Below are positions 53,992 to 62,461 of a stretch of DNA of 64,000 nt, one piece after another. The position numbers were made by a program, and so were the translations under genes. Positions within the stretch are counted from its first letter, which is position 1. Each line of letters opens with the position of its first letter. The notes below the pieces were generated by a model. That model worked only from the letters and a program-made list of their open reading frames with translations, was not told the origin of the DNA and did no database searches. The stretch is from the NCBI GenBank assembly GCA_023254055.1, contig JALQYN010000096.1, forward strand, positions 1-64,000, read 5' to 3'. The stretch comes from Polaribacter sp. (GTDB taxonomy: Bacteria > Bacteroidota > Bacteroidia > Flavobacteriales > Flavobacteriaceae).

Positions 53992-54697
53992 AAAAATAAA
54001 ATGTATTGTTGTTGATGATGAGCCAATGGCAAGAGAAATTTTAATTTCATACATAGAAAAAATATCGAATTTAGAATTGGTAAAAAGTTGTAAAAATGCC
54101 TTGGAAGCTTTTGAAATACTTAATACTCAGAAAATTGATTTATTGTTTTTAGATATTAACATGCCTGAAGTTTCTGGGTTGTCCTTAGCAAAAATGATCG
54201 GCAAAGAATCTAAAGTTATTTTCACCACTGCATACAGAGATTATGCGGTTGAAGGATTTAATTTAAAAGCGGTAGATTATTTATTAAAACCCATTGCATT
54301 TGATCGGTTTTTAGAAGCTGTAAACACTTTTTTTGACGCTATTTCTATAGCAGAAGTAGTCAATGAAAATTCAAAAAAACTAACTTCAGATTTCTTTTTT
54401 GTACGTTCAGAGCGCAAAATGGTAAAAATTAATTTCGATGCTATTTTATATATAGAAAGTTTGAGTGACTATATTAAAATTTATAGTGTTGATGGTACCA
54501 TTGTAACTCGAGAAACCATTACAAATGTTGAAGCTAAATTACCCTCTCAGCAATTCTTAAGAGTACATAGGTCGTTCATTGTTTCATTAAAAAGTATTGA
54601 TTCTTATACCAATGAGTTTGTTGAAATTGCTCAAAAAGCAATTCCTATGAGTAGAAAATACAAAGAAGCTGTATTGAAAAAATTAGAAACTATGTGA
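53984..54697 (+). CDS. LytTR-family response regulator
   Basis: Receiver CIVVDDEPMAREIL, LLFLDINMPEVSGL, KAVDYLLKPIAFDRF; LytTR IESLSDYIKIYSVDGTIVTRETI, FLRVHRSFIVSL; overlaps kinase by 8 nt. Confidence 0.95.
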   Translation: MSKKIKCIVVDDEPMAREILISYIEKISNLELVKSCKNALEAFEILNTQKIDLLFLDINMPEVSGLSLAKMIGKESKVIFTTAYRDYAVEGFNLKAVDYLLKPIAFDRFLEAVNTFFDAISIAEVVNENSKKLTSDFFFVRSERKMVKINFDAILYIESLSDYIKIYSVDGTIVTRETITNVEAKLPSQQFLRVHRSFIVSLKSIDSYTNEFVEIAQKAIPMSRKYKEAVLKKLETM

Positions 54698-54734
54698 TAA
54701 TAAAAAAGTATATTTACCACAAATTATTTTCGAT

Positions 54735-55814
54735 TTGAACACAGCACAATTCATTCCTTCAGCTCTTAATTTTTCGATAGAAAAAGCAACGTATACATGG
54801 CAAACTCCAAGTAATATCGCCTTGATAAAATATTGGGGAAAAAGTAAGCCGCAAATTCCGAAAAACGCATCTATTAGTTTTACATTAAATAATTGTCATA
54901 CCATTACTTCAATAGATTTTAGCAAAAAAAGCAACACATCGGAAATTATATTTGAGTTGTTTTTTGAAGGCGAAAAAAAGGAAGCTTTTAAGCCAAAGAT
55001 TGCTCAGTTTTTTGACAGAATAAAAGAGTATTGTCCGTATATTTTTGAATATGACATGGTTATTGATTCAATGAATTCATTTCCTCATAGTAGTGGAATT
55101 GCTTCTTCAGCAAGCGGACTGTCGGCTATTGCAATGTGTTTAATGAGCTTAGAAAAAGAGTTAAATCCAAATTTAACTGAAAAATTCATTCATCAAAAGG
55201 CATCGTTTTTAGCACGTTTAGGTTCTGGAAGTGCAAGTAGAAGTATAGAAGGTCCGTTAGTGGTTTGGGGTGAGCATCCAGCAATAGAAGGAAGTTCAGA
55301 TCTGTTTGGAGTAAAGTTTCCGTATGCTATTCATCCAATTTTTGAAAACTATCAAGATGCAATTTTACTCGTTGATAAAGGAGAAAAGCAAGTTTCAAGT
55401 ACGGTTGGACATAATTTAATGCACATGCATCCCTACGCAGATCAAAGATTTATTCAAGCGAACGAAAACCTAAGTAAGATTTCTGAAATTTTGCAAAGAG
55501 GAGATATTGATGCGTTTATTAATATTGTAGAAAGTGAAGCACTAACCCTACACGCGATGATGTTAACGAGCAATCCGTATTTTATTTTAATGAAACCAAA
55601 CACTTTAGAAATCATTCATAAAATTTGGAAATTTAGGGAAGAAACAGGAAGTAAAATTTGCTTTACTTTAGATGCTGGTGCTAATGTACATGTGTTGTAT
55701 CCAGAACAAGAAAAAGAAAATATAAATAATTTTATTGTAAAAATGCTGTCAAATTATTGCCAAAAAAAACAATATATTTTTGATAATTCTGGTTTTGGTG
55801 CAAAAAAGTTGTAA
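54735..55814 (+). CDS. mvaD: Diphosphomevalonate decarboxylase (TTG start)
   Basis: WQTPSNIALIKYWGKS, FPHSSGIASSASGLSAIAMC, ARLGSGSASRSIEGPLVVWG, FTLDAGANVHVLYP. Confidence 0.94.
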   Translation: MNTAQFIPSALNFSIEKATYTWQTPSNIALIKYWGKSKPQIPKNASISFTLNNCHTITSIDFSKKSNTSEIIFELFFEGEKKEAFKPKIAQFFDRIKEYCPYIFEYDMVIDSMNSFPHSSGIASSASGLSAIAMCLMSLEKELNPNLTEKFIHQKASFLARLGSGSASRSIEGPLVVWGEHPAIEGSSDLFGVKFPYAIHPIFENYQDAILLVDKGEKQVSSTVGHNLMHMHPYADQRFIQANENLSKISEILQRGDIDAFINIVESEALTLHAMMLTSNPYFILMKPNTLEIIHKIWKFREETGSKICFTLDAGANVHVLYPEQEKENINNFIVKMLSNYCQKKQYIFDNSGFGAKKL

Positions 55815-55839
55815 ATTACAGACATTAAAAACACTTCTT

Positions 55840-56412
55840 ATGAAAACTTCAACCATATTATTTATGTTTGTTGTTGGTTTTTTTACCACTTCAATATCAG
55901 CCCAAGAATCAATGTGGTTTGATTCAAATTGGAATTCAACAACCAAAGAAAAAGCAACTTATTATAGGCCTACACCAAAAGTTCAGAAAAATGGATTTTG
56001 GATAGTAGATTATTACATGGACGGAACTAAACAGATGGAAGGTTTTAGTTTAAATAATAATCCAAATAACGAAAAATTTCACGGTTTAGTTAAGTATTAT
56101 TTTGAAAATGGAGTTTTATTTCAAGAAATAAATTACAAAGAGGGTAAAATTGACGGAATTAGAAAGGTGTACTTTGAATCTGGTAAATTGAAAACAATTA
56201 CTGATTATAAAAATGATAAAAAAGAAGGAAAATTTTCTGAATATTATGAAACAGGTGAGCTTTTTTCTAGAGGGAATTTTGAAAATAATTTAAAAGAAGG
56301 AAATTGGAGAACCTTCTATAAAAGTGGAAAAATTAAAGAGAGAGGAAACTATGTTAAAGATGAAAAAGCTGGAACATGGAAAATATTTTATAAAAATCTA
56401 AAGAAGAAATAA
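55840..56412 (+). CDS. Secreted MORN-repeat (YwqK-like) protein
   Basis: Signal peptide; repeated Y-x-x-G-x-L/K ... G-x-x-K-x-G pattern (YFENGVLFQEINYKEGKIDGIRKVYFESGKLKTITDYKNDKKEGKFSEYYETGELFSRG). Confidence 0.85.
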   Translation: MKTSTILFMFVVGFFTTSISAQESMWFDSNWNSTTKEKATYYRPTPKVQKNGFWIVDYYMDGTKQMEGFSLNNNPNNEKFHGLVKYYFENGVLFQEINYKEGKIDGIRKVYFESGKLKTITDYKNDKKEGKFSEYYETGELFSRGNFENNLKEGNWRTFYKSGKIKERGNYVKDEKAGTWKIFYKNLKKK

Positions 56413-56444
56413 TATAAACTACTGTAAATTAAAATAATAAGTAG

Positions 56445-56452
56445 TATTTTTG
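56445..56452 (+). promoter_or_regulatory. Bacteroidota -7 promoter element TATTTTTG
   Basis: TAnnTTTG, 19 bp upstream of the mevalonate kinase ATG. Confidence 0.45.
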
Positions 56453-56471
56453 CAATTGTTAAAAGAAAGAA

Positions 56472-57398
56472 ATGAAAGGACCCTTATTTTACGCTAAAAT
56501 TTTGCTTTTTGGAGAATACGGAATTATAAAAGATTCAAAAGGTCTGGCAATACCGTATAATACCTATAGAGGTGCATTAAAATCTTCCAAGAATCTTTCT
56601 GAAAAAGCTTTAAAGTCGAACAGCAATTTAGTTCGATTTTATAACTATTTATCAGAATTAAATCAAGATAATTTATCTTTTAGATTGGATGAGTTTAAGG
56701 CTGACCTTGACAATGGAATGTATTTTGATTCTTCAATTCCACAAGGATATGGAGTAGGAAGTTCTGGAGCTTTAGTGGCTTCTATTTATGATAAATATGC
56801 AAATAACAAAATAACAGTTCTTGAAAACCTTACTAGAGATAAACTGTTAATACTAAAAGAAACATTTAGTGTGATGGAATCTTTTTTTCATGGTAAAAGT
56901 TCTGGTTTAGATCCTTTAAATAGTTACTTGAGTTTGCCTATTTTAATCAATTCTAAAACCAATATTGAGCCAGCGGGTATTCCGTCTCAAAAAGAAGGAA
57001 AAGGTGCTGTGTTTTTATTAGATTCAGAAATAATTGGTGAAACAGAGCCAATGGTAAATATTTTCATGAATAAAATGAAAAATAAAGGATTTAGAAAAAT
57101 GCTAGACGAAGAATTTGCAATTCATACAGATGCATGTATTGATGATTTTTTACATGGCAATGTTAAATCGTTGTTTGGAAATGTAAAAAAGTTATCTAAA
57201 GTAGTGTTAACCAATTTTAAACCAATGATTCCAAAAGCTTTTCATAAAATTTGGGAACAAGGAATTATTACAAACGATTACTATTTAAAACTTTGTGGCT
57301 CTGGTGGAGGAGGATATATTTTAGGCTTTACTGAAGACTACGAAAAAGCAAAAGAAAAACTACAAGGTTATAGATTAGAATTGGTATATAGATTTTAG
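56472..57398 (+). CDS. Mevalonate kinase (GHMP family)
   Basis: YAKILLFGEYGIIKDSKGLAIPY, PQGYGVGSSGALVASI, GKSSGLDPLNSYLSLP, KLCGSGGGGYILGF. Confidence 0.88.
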   Translation: MKGPLFYAKILLFGEYGIIKDSKGLAIPYNTYRGALKSSKNLSEKALKSNSNLVRFYNYLSELNQDNLSFRLDEFKADLDNGMYFDSSIPQGYGVGSSGALVASIYDKYANNKITVLENLTRDKLLILKETFSVMESFFHGKSSGLDPLNSYLSLPILINSKTNIEPAGIPSQKEGKGAVFLLDSEIIGETEPMVNIFMNKMKNKGFRKMLDEEFAIHTDACIDDFLHGNVKSLFGNVKKLSKVVLTNFKPMIPKAFHKIWEQGIITNDYYLKLCGSGGGGYILGFTEDYEKAKEKLQGYRLELVYRF

Positions 57399-57416
57399 AA
57401 AATCAACAACTCAAAA

Positions 57417-58334
57417 GTGAGCAATTCTAAATCACCTTCTTTTTTTTATAAATTATTAAGTCTACTTTCTGTTATTAGAGGCTACAACATACTAGTGCTG
57501 GTATTAGCACAATACTTAGCTGCTATATTTATATTTTCACCAAAAAGGACTTTACACTTTGTCTTGTTAGATTACAAACTGCTATTAATTGTATTGGCAT
57601 CAATTTGTGTGGTTTCTTCAGGATATATTATCAATAATTTTTACGATGTAAAAGCAGATAGTATTAATAGACCAATTAAAACAAGTATAGATAATATTGT
57701 TAGCCAGAAAATTAAACTTCAGATTTATTTTTTACTAAATTTTTTAGGTTTTGTTTTTGGATTTTTTATTTCTTGGAAAGCAGCATTGTTTTTTGCTGTA
57801 TATATATTTGCCATTTGGTTATACTCCCATAAATTAAAAAAGCATCCTTTTATTGGTTTAATCTCTGCGTCTATTTTAACCATTTTACCATTTTTTGCCA
57901 TTTTTGTTTATTATAAAAATTTTTCAAAAATAATATTTGTACACGCTACCTTTTTGTTTTTGGTGTTGTTGCTAAGACAATTGATTAAGGATTTAGAAAA
58001 CTTACGAGGTGCTATTGTAAATAACTACACAACTTTTCCTGTAAAATACGGAGAGCGGAATACTAGAAAATTAGGAATTCTATTAATAACTCTTACTTTT
58101 TTGCCAATAGGGGTTTTACTAAATTATCAGAGAGTAGGTTATATGAAATACTATTTTCTTCTTTCTTTACTGATATTAATTTTCATTGGTTATTTTTTAT
58201 GGAAATCTAACCTTAAAAAACACTATGTTTTACTACATAACATGCTTAAGATTATGTTACTTCTAGGTATTTTAAGTTTACTCTTTATTGACCCTTCTTT
58301 GGTTATTGAAAGAGTAATTGATAAACTGAATTAA
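57417..58334 (+). CDS. UbiA-family prenyltransferase (geranylgeranylglycerol-phosphate geranylgeranyltransferase-like), GTG start
   Basis: IINNFYDVKADSINRPIKT (NxxxDxxxD-like), LRQLIKDLENLRGAIVNNYTTFPVKYGERNTRKL. Confidence 0.88.
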   Translation: MSNSKSPSFFYKLLSLLSVIRGYNILVLVLAQYLAAIFIFSPKRTLHFVLLDYKLLLIVLASICVVSSGYIINNFYDVKADSINRPIKTSIDNIVSQKIKLQIYFLLNFLGFVFGFFISWKAALFFAVYIFAIWLYSHKLKKHPFIGLISASILTILPFFAIFVYYKNFSKIIFVHATFLFLVLLLRQLIKDLENLRGAIVNNYTTFPVKYGERNTRKLGILLITLTFLPIGVLLNYQRVGYMKYYFLLSLLILIFIGYFLWKSNLKKHYVLLHNMLKIMLLLGILSLLFIDPSLVIERVIDKLN

Positions 58335-58350
58335 ATCAAATATTTAGCAG

Positions 58351-58358
58351 TATCTTTG
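58351..58358 (+). promoter_or_regulatory. Bacteroidota -7 promoter element TATCTTTG
   Basis: TAnnTTTG, 17 bp upstream of the rluB-like ATG. Confidence 0.55.
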
Positions 58359-58374
58359 CAAAAAATTAATAAAA

Positions 58375-59196
58375 ATGAATTCAGATAAAAACTCGTCGCG
58401 AGGACGACAATCAGGAAACAATAAAGGTTTTCAAAAAAAGAAAAAAGAGTATAAAAAAATAAAATCGACTCCACAAGCAAACCCAGAAGACGGAATTCGA
58501 TTAAACAAATACATTTCTAATTCAGGAGTTTCTTCAAGGAGAGAGGCAGATAAATATATTGCTTCTGGAAATGTTACCGTAAACGGAACAGTAATTACCG
58601 AAATGGGATTTAAAGTAAAACCCGGCGATGAAGTTCGTTTTGATGGTTCTTCGATTTCTCCTGAAGAAAAGAAATACATTCTATTAAACAAACCAAAAAA
58701 TTACATCACTACTATGGATGATGAACGTGGTAGAAAAACGGTGATGGATTTAATAGAGAATGCAACCAAAGAGCGTGTATATCCTGTTGGACGTTTAGAC
58801 AGAAATACAACAGGGCTGTTGTTATTTACGAATGATGGAGATTTGGCTAAAAAGTTAACTCATCCAAAGCATAATGTACAGAAATTATACCATGCTTCTT
58901 TAGATAAGAAATTTGAAATGAAGCATCTTCAAAAAATTAGAGAAGAGGTAATTATTGAAGGTAGAAAAGTATTTATTGACGAGGTTGATTATGTTGTGGG
59001 AGAATCTAAAACAGAAGTAGGAATTAAAATTCACTCAGGACGTAATAGAATTGTTCGTAAGATTTTTGAACATTTTGGGTATAAAGTAGTAAAGTTAGAT
59101 CGTGTAATTTTTGCAGGATTAACAAAAAAGAACTTGCCTCGTGGAAGGTATAGAGAATTAACATCTCAGGAAGTAAATACACTTCATATGATTTAA
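58375..59196 (+). CDS. 23S rRNA pseudouridine synthase, RluB/RsuA family
   Basis: IRLNKYISNSGVSSRREADKYIASGNVTVNG (S4), YPVGRLDRNTTGLLLFTNDGDLAKKLTHP, GRNRIVRKIFEHFGYKVVKLDRV. Confidence 0.93.
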   Translation: MNSDKNSSRGRQSGNNKGFQKKKKEYKKIKSTPQANPEDGIRLNKYISNSGVSSRREADKYIASGNVTVNGTVITEMGFKVKPGDEVRFDGSSISPEEKKYILLNKPKNYITTMDDERGRKTVMDLIENATKERVYPVGRLDRNTTGLLLFTNDGDLAKKLTHPKHNVQKLYHASLDKKFEMKHLQKIREEVIIEGRKVFIDEVDYVVGESKTEVGIKIHSGRNRIVRKIFEHFGYKVVKLDRVIFAGLTKKNLPRGRYRELTSQEVNTLHMI

Positions 59197-59225
59197 AAAA
59201 AAGAGGCTTTTAAGCCTCTTTTTTT
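59195..59225. terminator. Bidirectional Rho-independent terminator
   Basis: AAAAAAAAGAGGCTTTTAAGCCTCTTTTTTT between convergent rluB-like and hutI. Confidence 0.88.
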
Positions 59226-60459
59226 ATATTTCAATCCCTTTTAAAAATACTTTTTCAATTTGATTTGTTCCAAAAGAATATGGAATAAACCCATAAGAGT
59301 TGATGGGTTTTGTAAGAATTATATTTGCTTTTTTCCCTCTTGTAATAGATCCAACTTCATTTTCTAATCCCATTGCATATGCTCCATTAATTGTTGCAGC
59401 ATTAATGGCTTCTTCTGGAGTCATTTTCATTTTAATACACGCTGTTGAAACAACAAAATTCATATTTCCGGATGGTGTAGAGCCAGGGTTATAATCTGTA
59501 GCCAATGCTAATGGTAAACCTGCATCAATCATTTTACGTGCTGGCGTATATGGAATGCTTAAAAAATAAGAACAACTTGGCAAAGCAACTGGCATAGTTG
59601 CAGTGTTTTGAAGTGCATCGATATCTTCGTCTCGCATTTCTTCTAGATGGTCTACTGATAAGGCATTGTATTTGACTCCTGCTTGAACCCCTCCAATTGC
59701 CGTAAATTGGTTCACGTGAATTTTAGGAATCAATCCATGTTTGTTTCCTGCTTTTAAAATGAGTTCTGTATCTGCAACAGAGAAATATCCTGTTTCACAA
59801 AAAATATCAATAAAATCTGCCAAGTTTTCATTTGATATTATGGGTAAAACTTCATCAATTAGCATTTGTAAATATCCTTCTTTGTTTCCTTTGTAAGATG
59901 CAGGAACAGCATGAGCTCCTAAAAAAGTAGCTCGGATAGGAATGGTATAATTTTCTTTTAACCGCTTAATAACGCGAAGCATTTTTAGTTCTGCTTCTTT
60001 GGTTAAACCATAACCAGACTTTATTTCAATAGCTCCAGTTCCTAATTGAATTACTTCTTCTAAACGAGCTTTACTTTGCTGGTACAATTCTTCTTCTGAA
60101 GTTGCTTGAAGTTTCTTAGCAGAGTTTAAAATTCCACCTCCATTATTAGCTATTTCTTCATAAGACAATCCGTTGATTCTATCCACAAACTCTCCTTCAC
60201 GATTTCCAGCATACACAATATGCGTATGAGAATCGCACCAAGAAGGTAAAATCATTTTTCCAGTTGCATCAATCACTTCTGAAAAAGTAGTATTTGGGCA
60301 ATCTTTCATTTCGCCAAAATCAGCAATCAAACCATCTTTAACAACTAGAAAAGCATTTTTAATAGTTGGTAATACATTCATTTCTTTGCCAGAAAGGAAT
60401 GAAATAGATTTTTCTCTTACCTGAATTAACTCTTTAATGTTTTTAAATAAAGTTGTCAT
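59224..60459 (-). CDS. hutI: Imidazolonepropionase
   Basis: LPSWCDSHTHIVYAGNREGEFVDRINGLSYEEIANNGGGILNSAKKL, ATDYNPGSTPSGNMNFVVSTACIKMKMTPEEAI. Confidence 0.96.
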   Translation of the reverse strand: MTTLFKNIKELIQVREKSISFLSGKEMNVLPTIKNAFLVVKDGLIADFGEMKDCPNTTFSEVIDATGKMILPSWCDSHTHIVYAGNREGEFVDRINGLSYEEIANNGGGILNSAKKLQATSEEELYQQSKARLEEVIQLGTGAIEIKSGYGLTKEAELKMLRVIKRLKENYTIPIRATFLGAHAVPASYKGNKEGYLQMLIDEVLPIISNENLADFIDIFCETGYFSVADTELILKAGNKHGLIPKIHVNQFTAIGGVQAGVKYNALSVDHLEEMRDEDIDALQNTATMPVALPSCSYFLSIPYTPARKMIDAGLPLALATDYNPGSTPSGNMNFVVSTACIKMKMTPEEAINAATINGAYAMGLENEVGSITRGKKANIILTKPINSYGFIPYSFGTNQIEKVFLKGIEI

Positions 60460-62456
60460 TAAAATAAATCGTTTAACAATTCGTCTTCTACTAGATTAGG
60501 TAAAGTTACTTTTAAATTTGGAGATCTTTCCATTTCTCTTTTAATTGTAAAAATTGCTTCATCATTTCTTGCCCAGCTTCTTCTGGCAATTCCATTATTT
60601 ACATCATAAAAAAGCATGCTTTTTAAACGGGTTTCTGCTTCTTTTGTTCCGTCTAATAACATTCCGAAACCACCATTCATTACTTCGCCCCAGCCAACGC
60701 CACCACCATTGTGAATTGAAACCCAAGTTGCTCCTCTAAAACTATCACCAATTACATTATGAATAGCCATGTCTGCTGTGAATTTACTTCCGTCATAAAT
60801 ATTCGACGTTTCTCTATAAGGTGAGTCGGTTCCACTTACATCATGATGATCCCTTCCTAAAACCACGGGACCAATCTTACCCGTTGCAATTGCTTTGTTA
60901 AAGGCCTCTGCAATTTTAGAACGCCCTTCGGCATCAGCATATAAGATTCGTGCTTGAGAACCCACAACCATTTTATTCTTCTTTGCATTTGTAATCCATG
61001 TAATATTGTCTTGCATTTGCAACTGAATTTCTTCAGGAGAGTTTTCCATAATTTCTTGTAAAACATTTGCTGCTATCTCATCGGTTGTATCTAAATCTTC
61101 TGATTTTCCAGAAGCACATACCCAACGGAAAGGGCCAAATCCATAATCAAAACACATAGGGCCCAAAATGTCTTGTACATAAGATGGATATTTAAAATCG
61201 ATTCCGTTTTCAGCCATCACATCAGCGCCGGCTCTAGAAGATTCTAGCAAGAAAGCGTTTCCGTAATCAAAGAAATAAGTTCCTTTTGCGGTATGTTTAT
61301 TAATTGCAGTTGCATGTCTTCTTAAGGTTTCTTGTACTTTTTCTTTGAATATTTCTGGTTCTTCTCGAATCAAACGATTAGATTCTTCGTAAGAAATATC
61401 AACAGGATAATAGCCTCCAGTCCACGGAATGTGTAAGGATGTTTGATCAGAACCAACATGAATAAAAATGTTTTCTCTGTCAAAACGTTCCCAGATTTCA
61501 ACAATGTTTCCTATATAGGCGATTGAAACCACCTCGTTAGTTGCTTGTGCTTTTTTTACACGAATAATTAAGTCTTCCATATTGTCAATCAACACATCAA
61601 CCCAACCTTGTTCGTGTCTTTTGGTAGCCGCTTTTTCATTTACTTCTGCAGCAATGGTAATGCATCCAGCAATATTTCCTGCTTTTGGTTGTGCACCACT
61701 CATGCCTCCTAAACCAGCAGTTAAAAATATTTTTCCGTTCGGATTTTCACCTTTTGGTAATATTTTTCGAAACGCATTCATCACTGTTATTGTTGTTCCA
61801 TGAACGATTCCTTGTGGACCAATATACATAAACGATCCAGCTGTCATTTGTCCATACTGTGTAACACCTAATGCGTTGAATTTTTCCCAATCATCTGGTT
61901 TTGAGTAATTAGGAATCATCATTCCGTTGCTAACAATTACTCTTGGTGCATTTTTTGAAGAAGGAAATAACCCCATTGGATGACCAGAATATAAATGCAA
62001 TGTTTGTTCGTCAGTCATAGTTGCCAAATACTGCATTACTATAAGATATTGCGCCCAATTTTGAAAAACGGCTCCGTTTCCTCCATAAGTAATTAATTCT
62101 TCTGGATGTTGAGCAACTGCAGGGTCTAAATTGTTTTGAATCATTAACATGATTGTTGCAGCTTGAGATGATTTTGCAGGATATTCTGAAACAGGTCTTG
62201 CGTATATTTTATAATCTGGCTTAAATCGATACATATAAATTCTACCGTATTCTTTTAATTCTTGAGCAAATTCTGTTGCTAGTTCTTTGTGCCAGTCTTT
62301 TGGGAAATAACGCAATGCATTTCTAATTGCTAATTGTTTTTCCTCAATAGATAAAATATCTTTTCTTTTTGGTGCTCTATTGGCATTTTTCGGATAGTCT
62401 CTTTTAGTTGGTAAGTTAGATGGTATTCCTTGTAAGATGTTTTCTTGAAATGTCAT
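60459..62456 (-). CDS. hutU: Urocanate hydratase
   Basis: GNGAVFQNWAQYLIVMQYLATMTDEQTLHLYSGHPMGLFPS, GLGGMSGAQPKAGNIAG, FDYGNAFLLESSRAGAD. Confidence 0.96.
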   Translation of the reverse strand: MTFQENILQGIPSNLPTKRDYPKNANRAPKRKDILSIEEKQLAIRNALRYFPKDWHKELATEFAQELKEYGRIYMYRFKPDYKIYARPVSEYPAKSSQAATIMLMIQNNLDPAVAQHPEELITYGGNGAVFQNWAQYLIVMQYLATMTDEQTLHLYSGHPMGLFPSSKNAPRVIVSNGMMIPNYSKPDDWEKFNALGVTQYGQMTAGSFMYIGPQGIVHGTTITVMNAFRKILPKGENPNGKIFLTAGLGGMSGAQPKAGNIAGCITIAAEVNEKAATKRHEQGWVDVLIDNMEDLIIRVKKAQATNEVVSIAYIGNIVEIWERFDRENIFIHVGSDQTSLHIPWTGGYYPVDISYEESNRLIREEPEIFKEKVQETLRRHATAINKHTAKGTYFFDYGNAFLLESSRAGADVMAENGIDFKYPSYVQDILGPMCFDYGFGPFRWVCASGKSEDLDTTDEIAANVLQEIMENSPEEIQLQMQDNITWITNAKKNKMVVGSQARILYADAEGRSKIAEAFNKAIATGKIGPVVLGRDHHDVSGTDSPYRETSNIYDGSKFTADMAIHNVIGDSFRGATWVSIHNGGGVGWGEVMNGGFGMLLDGTKEAETRLKSMLFYDVNNGIARRSWARNDEAIFTIKREMERSPNLKVTLPNLVEDELLNDLF

Positions 62457-62461
62457 AATAA

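Noticed and set aside
43012-54697. Genomic island or prophage inserted into the mevalonate cluster
   Set aside because: No integrase, transposase, tRNA junction or direct repeats visible; recorded only as a split cluster.
55840-56412. Annotation as a toxin-antitoxin antitoxin (YwqK)
   Set aside because: No adjacent toxin; secreted MORN-repeat protein, so the label is a family-name artefact.
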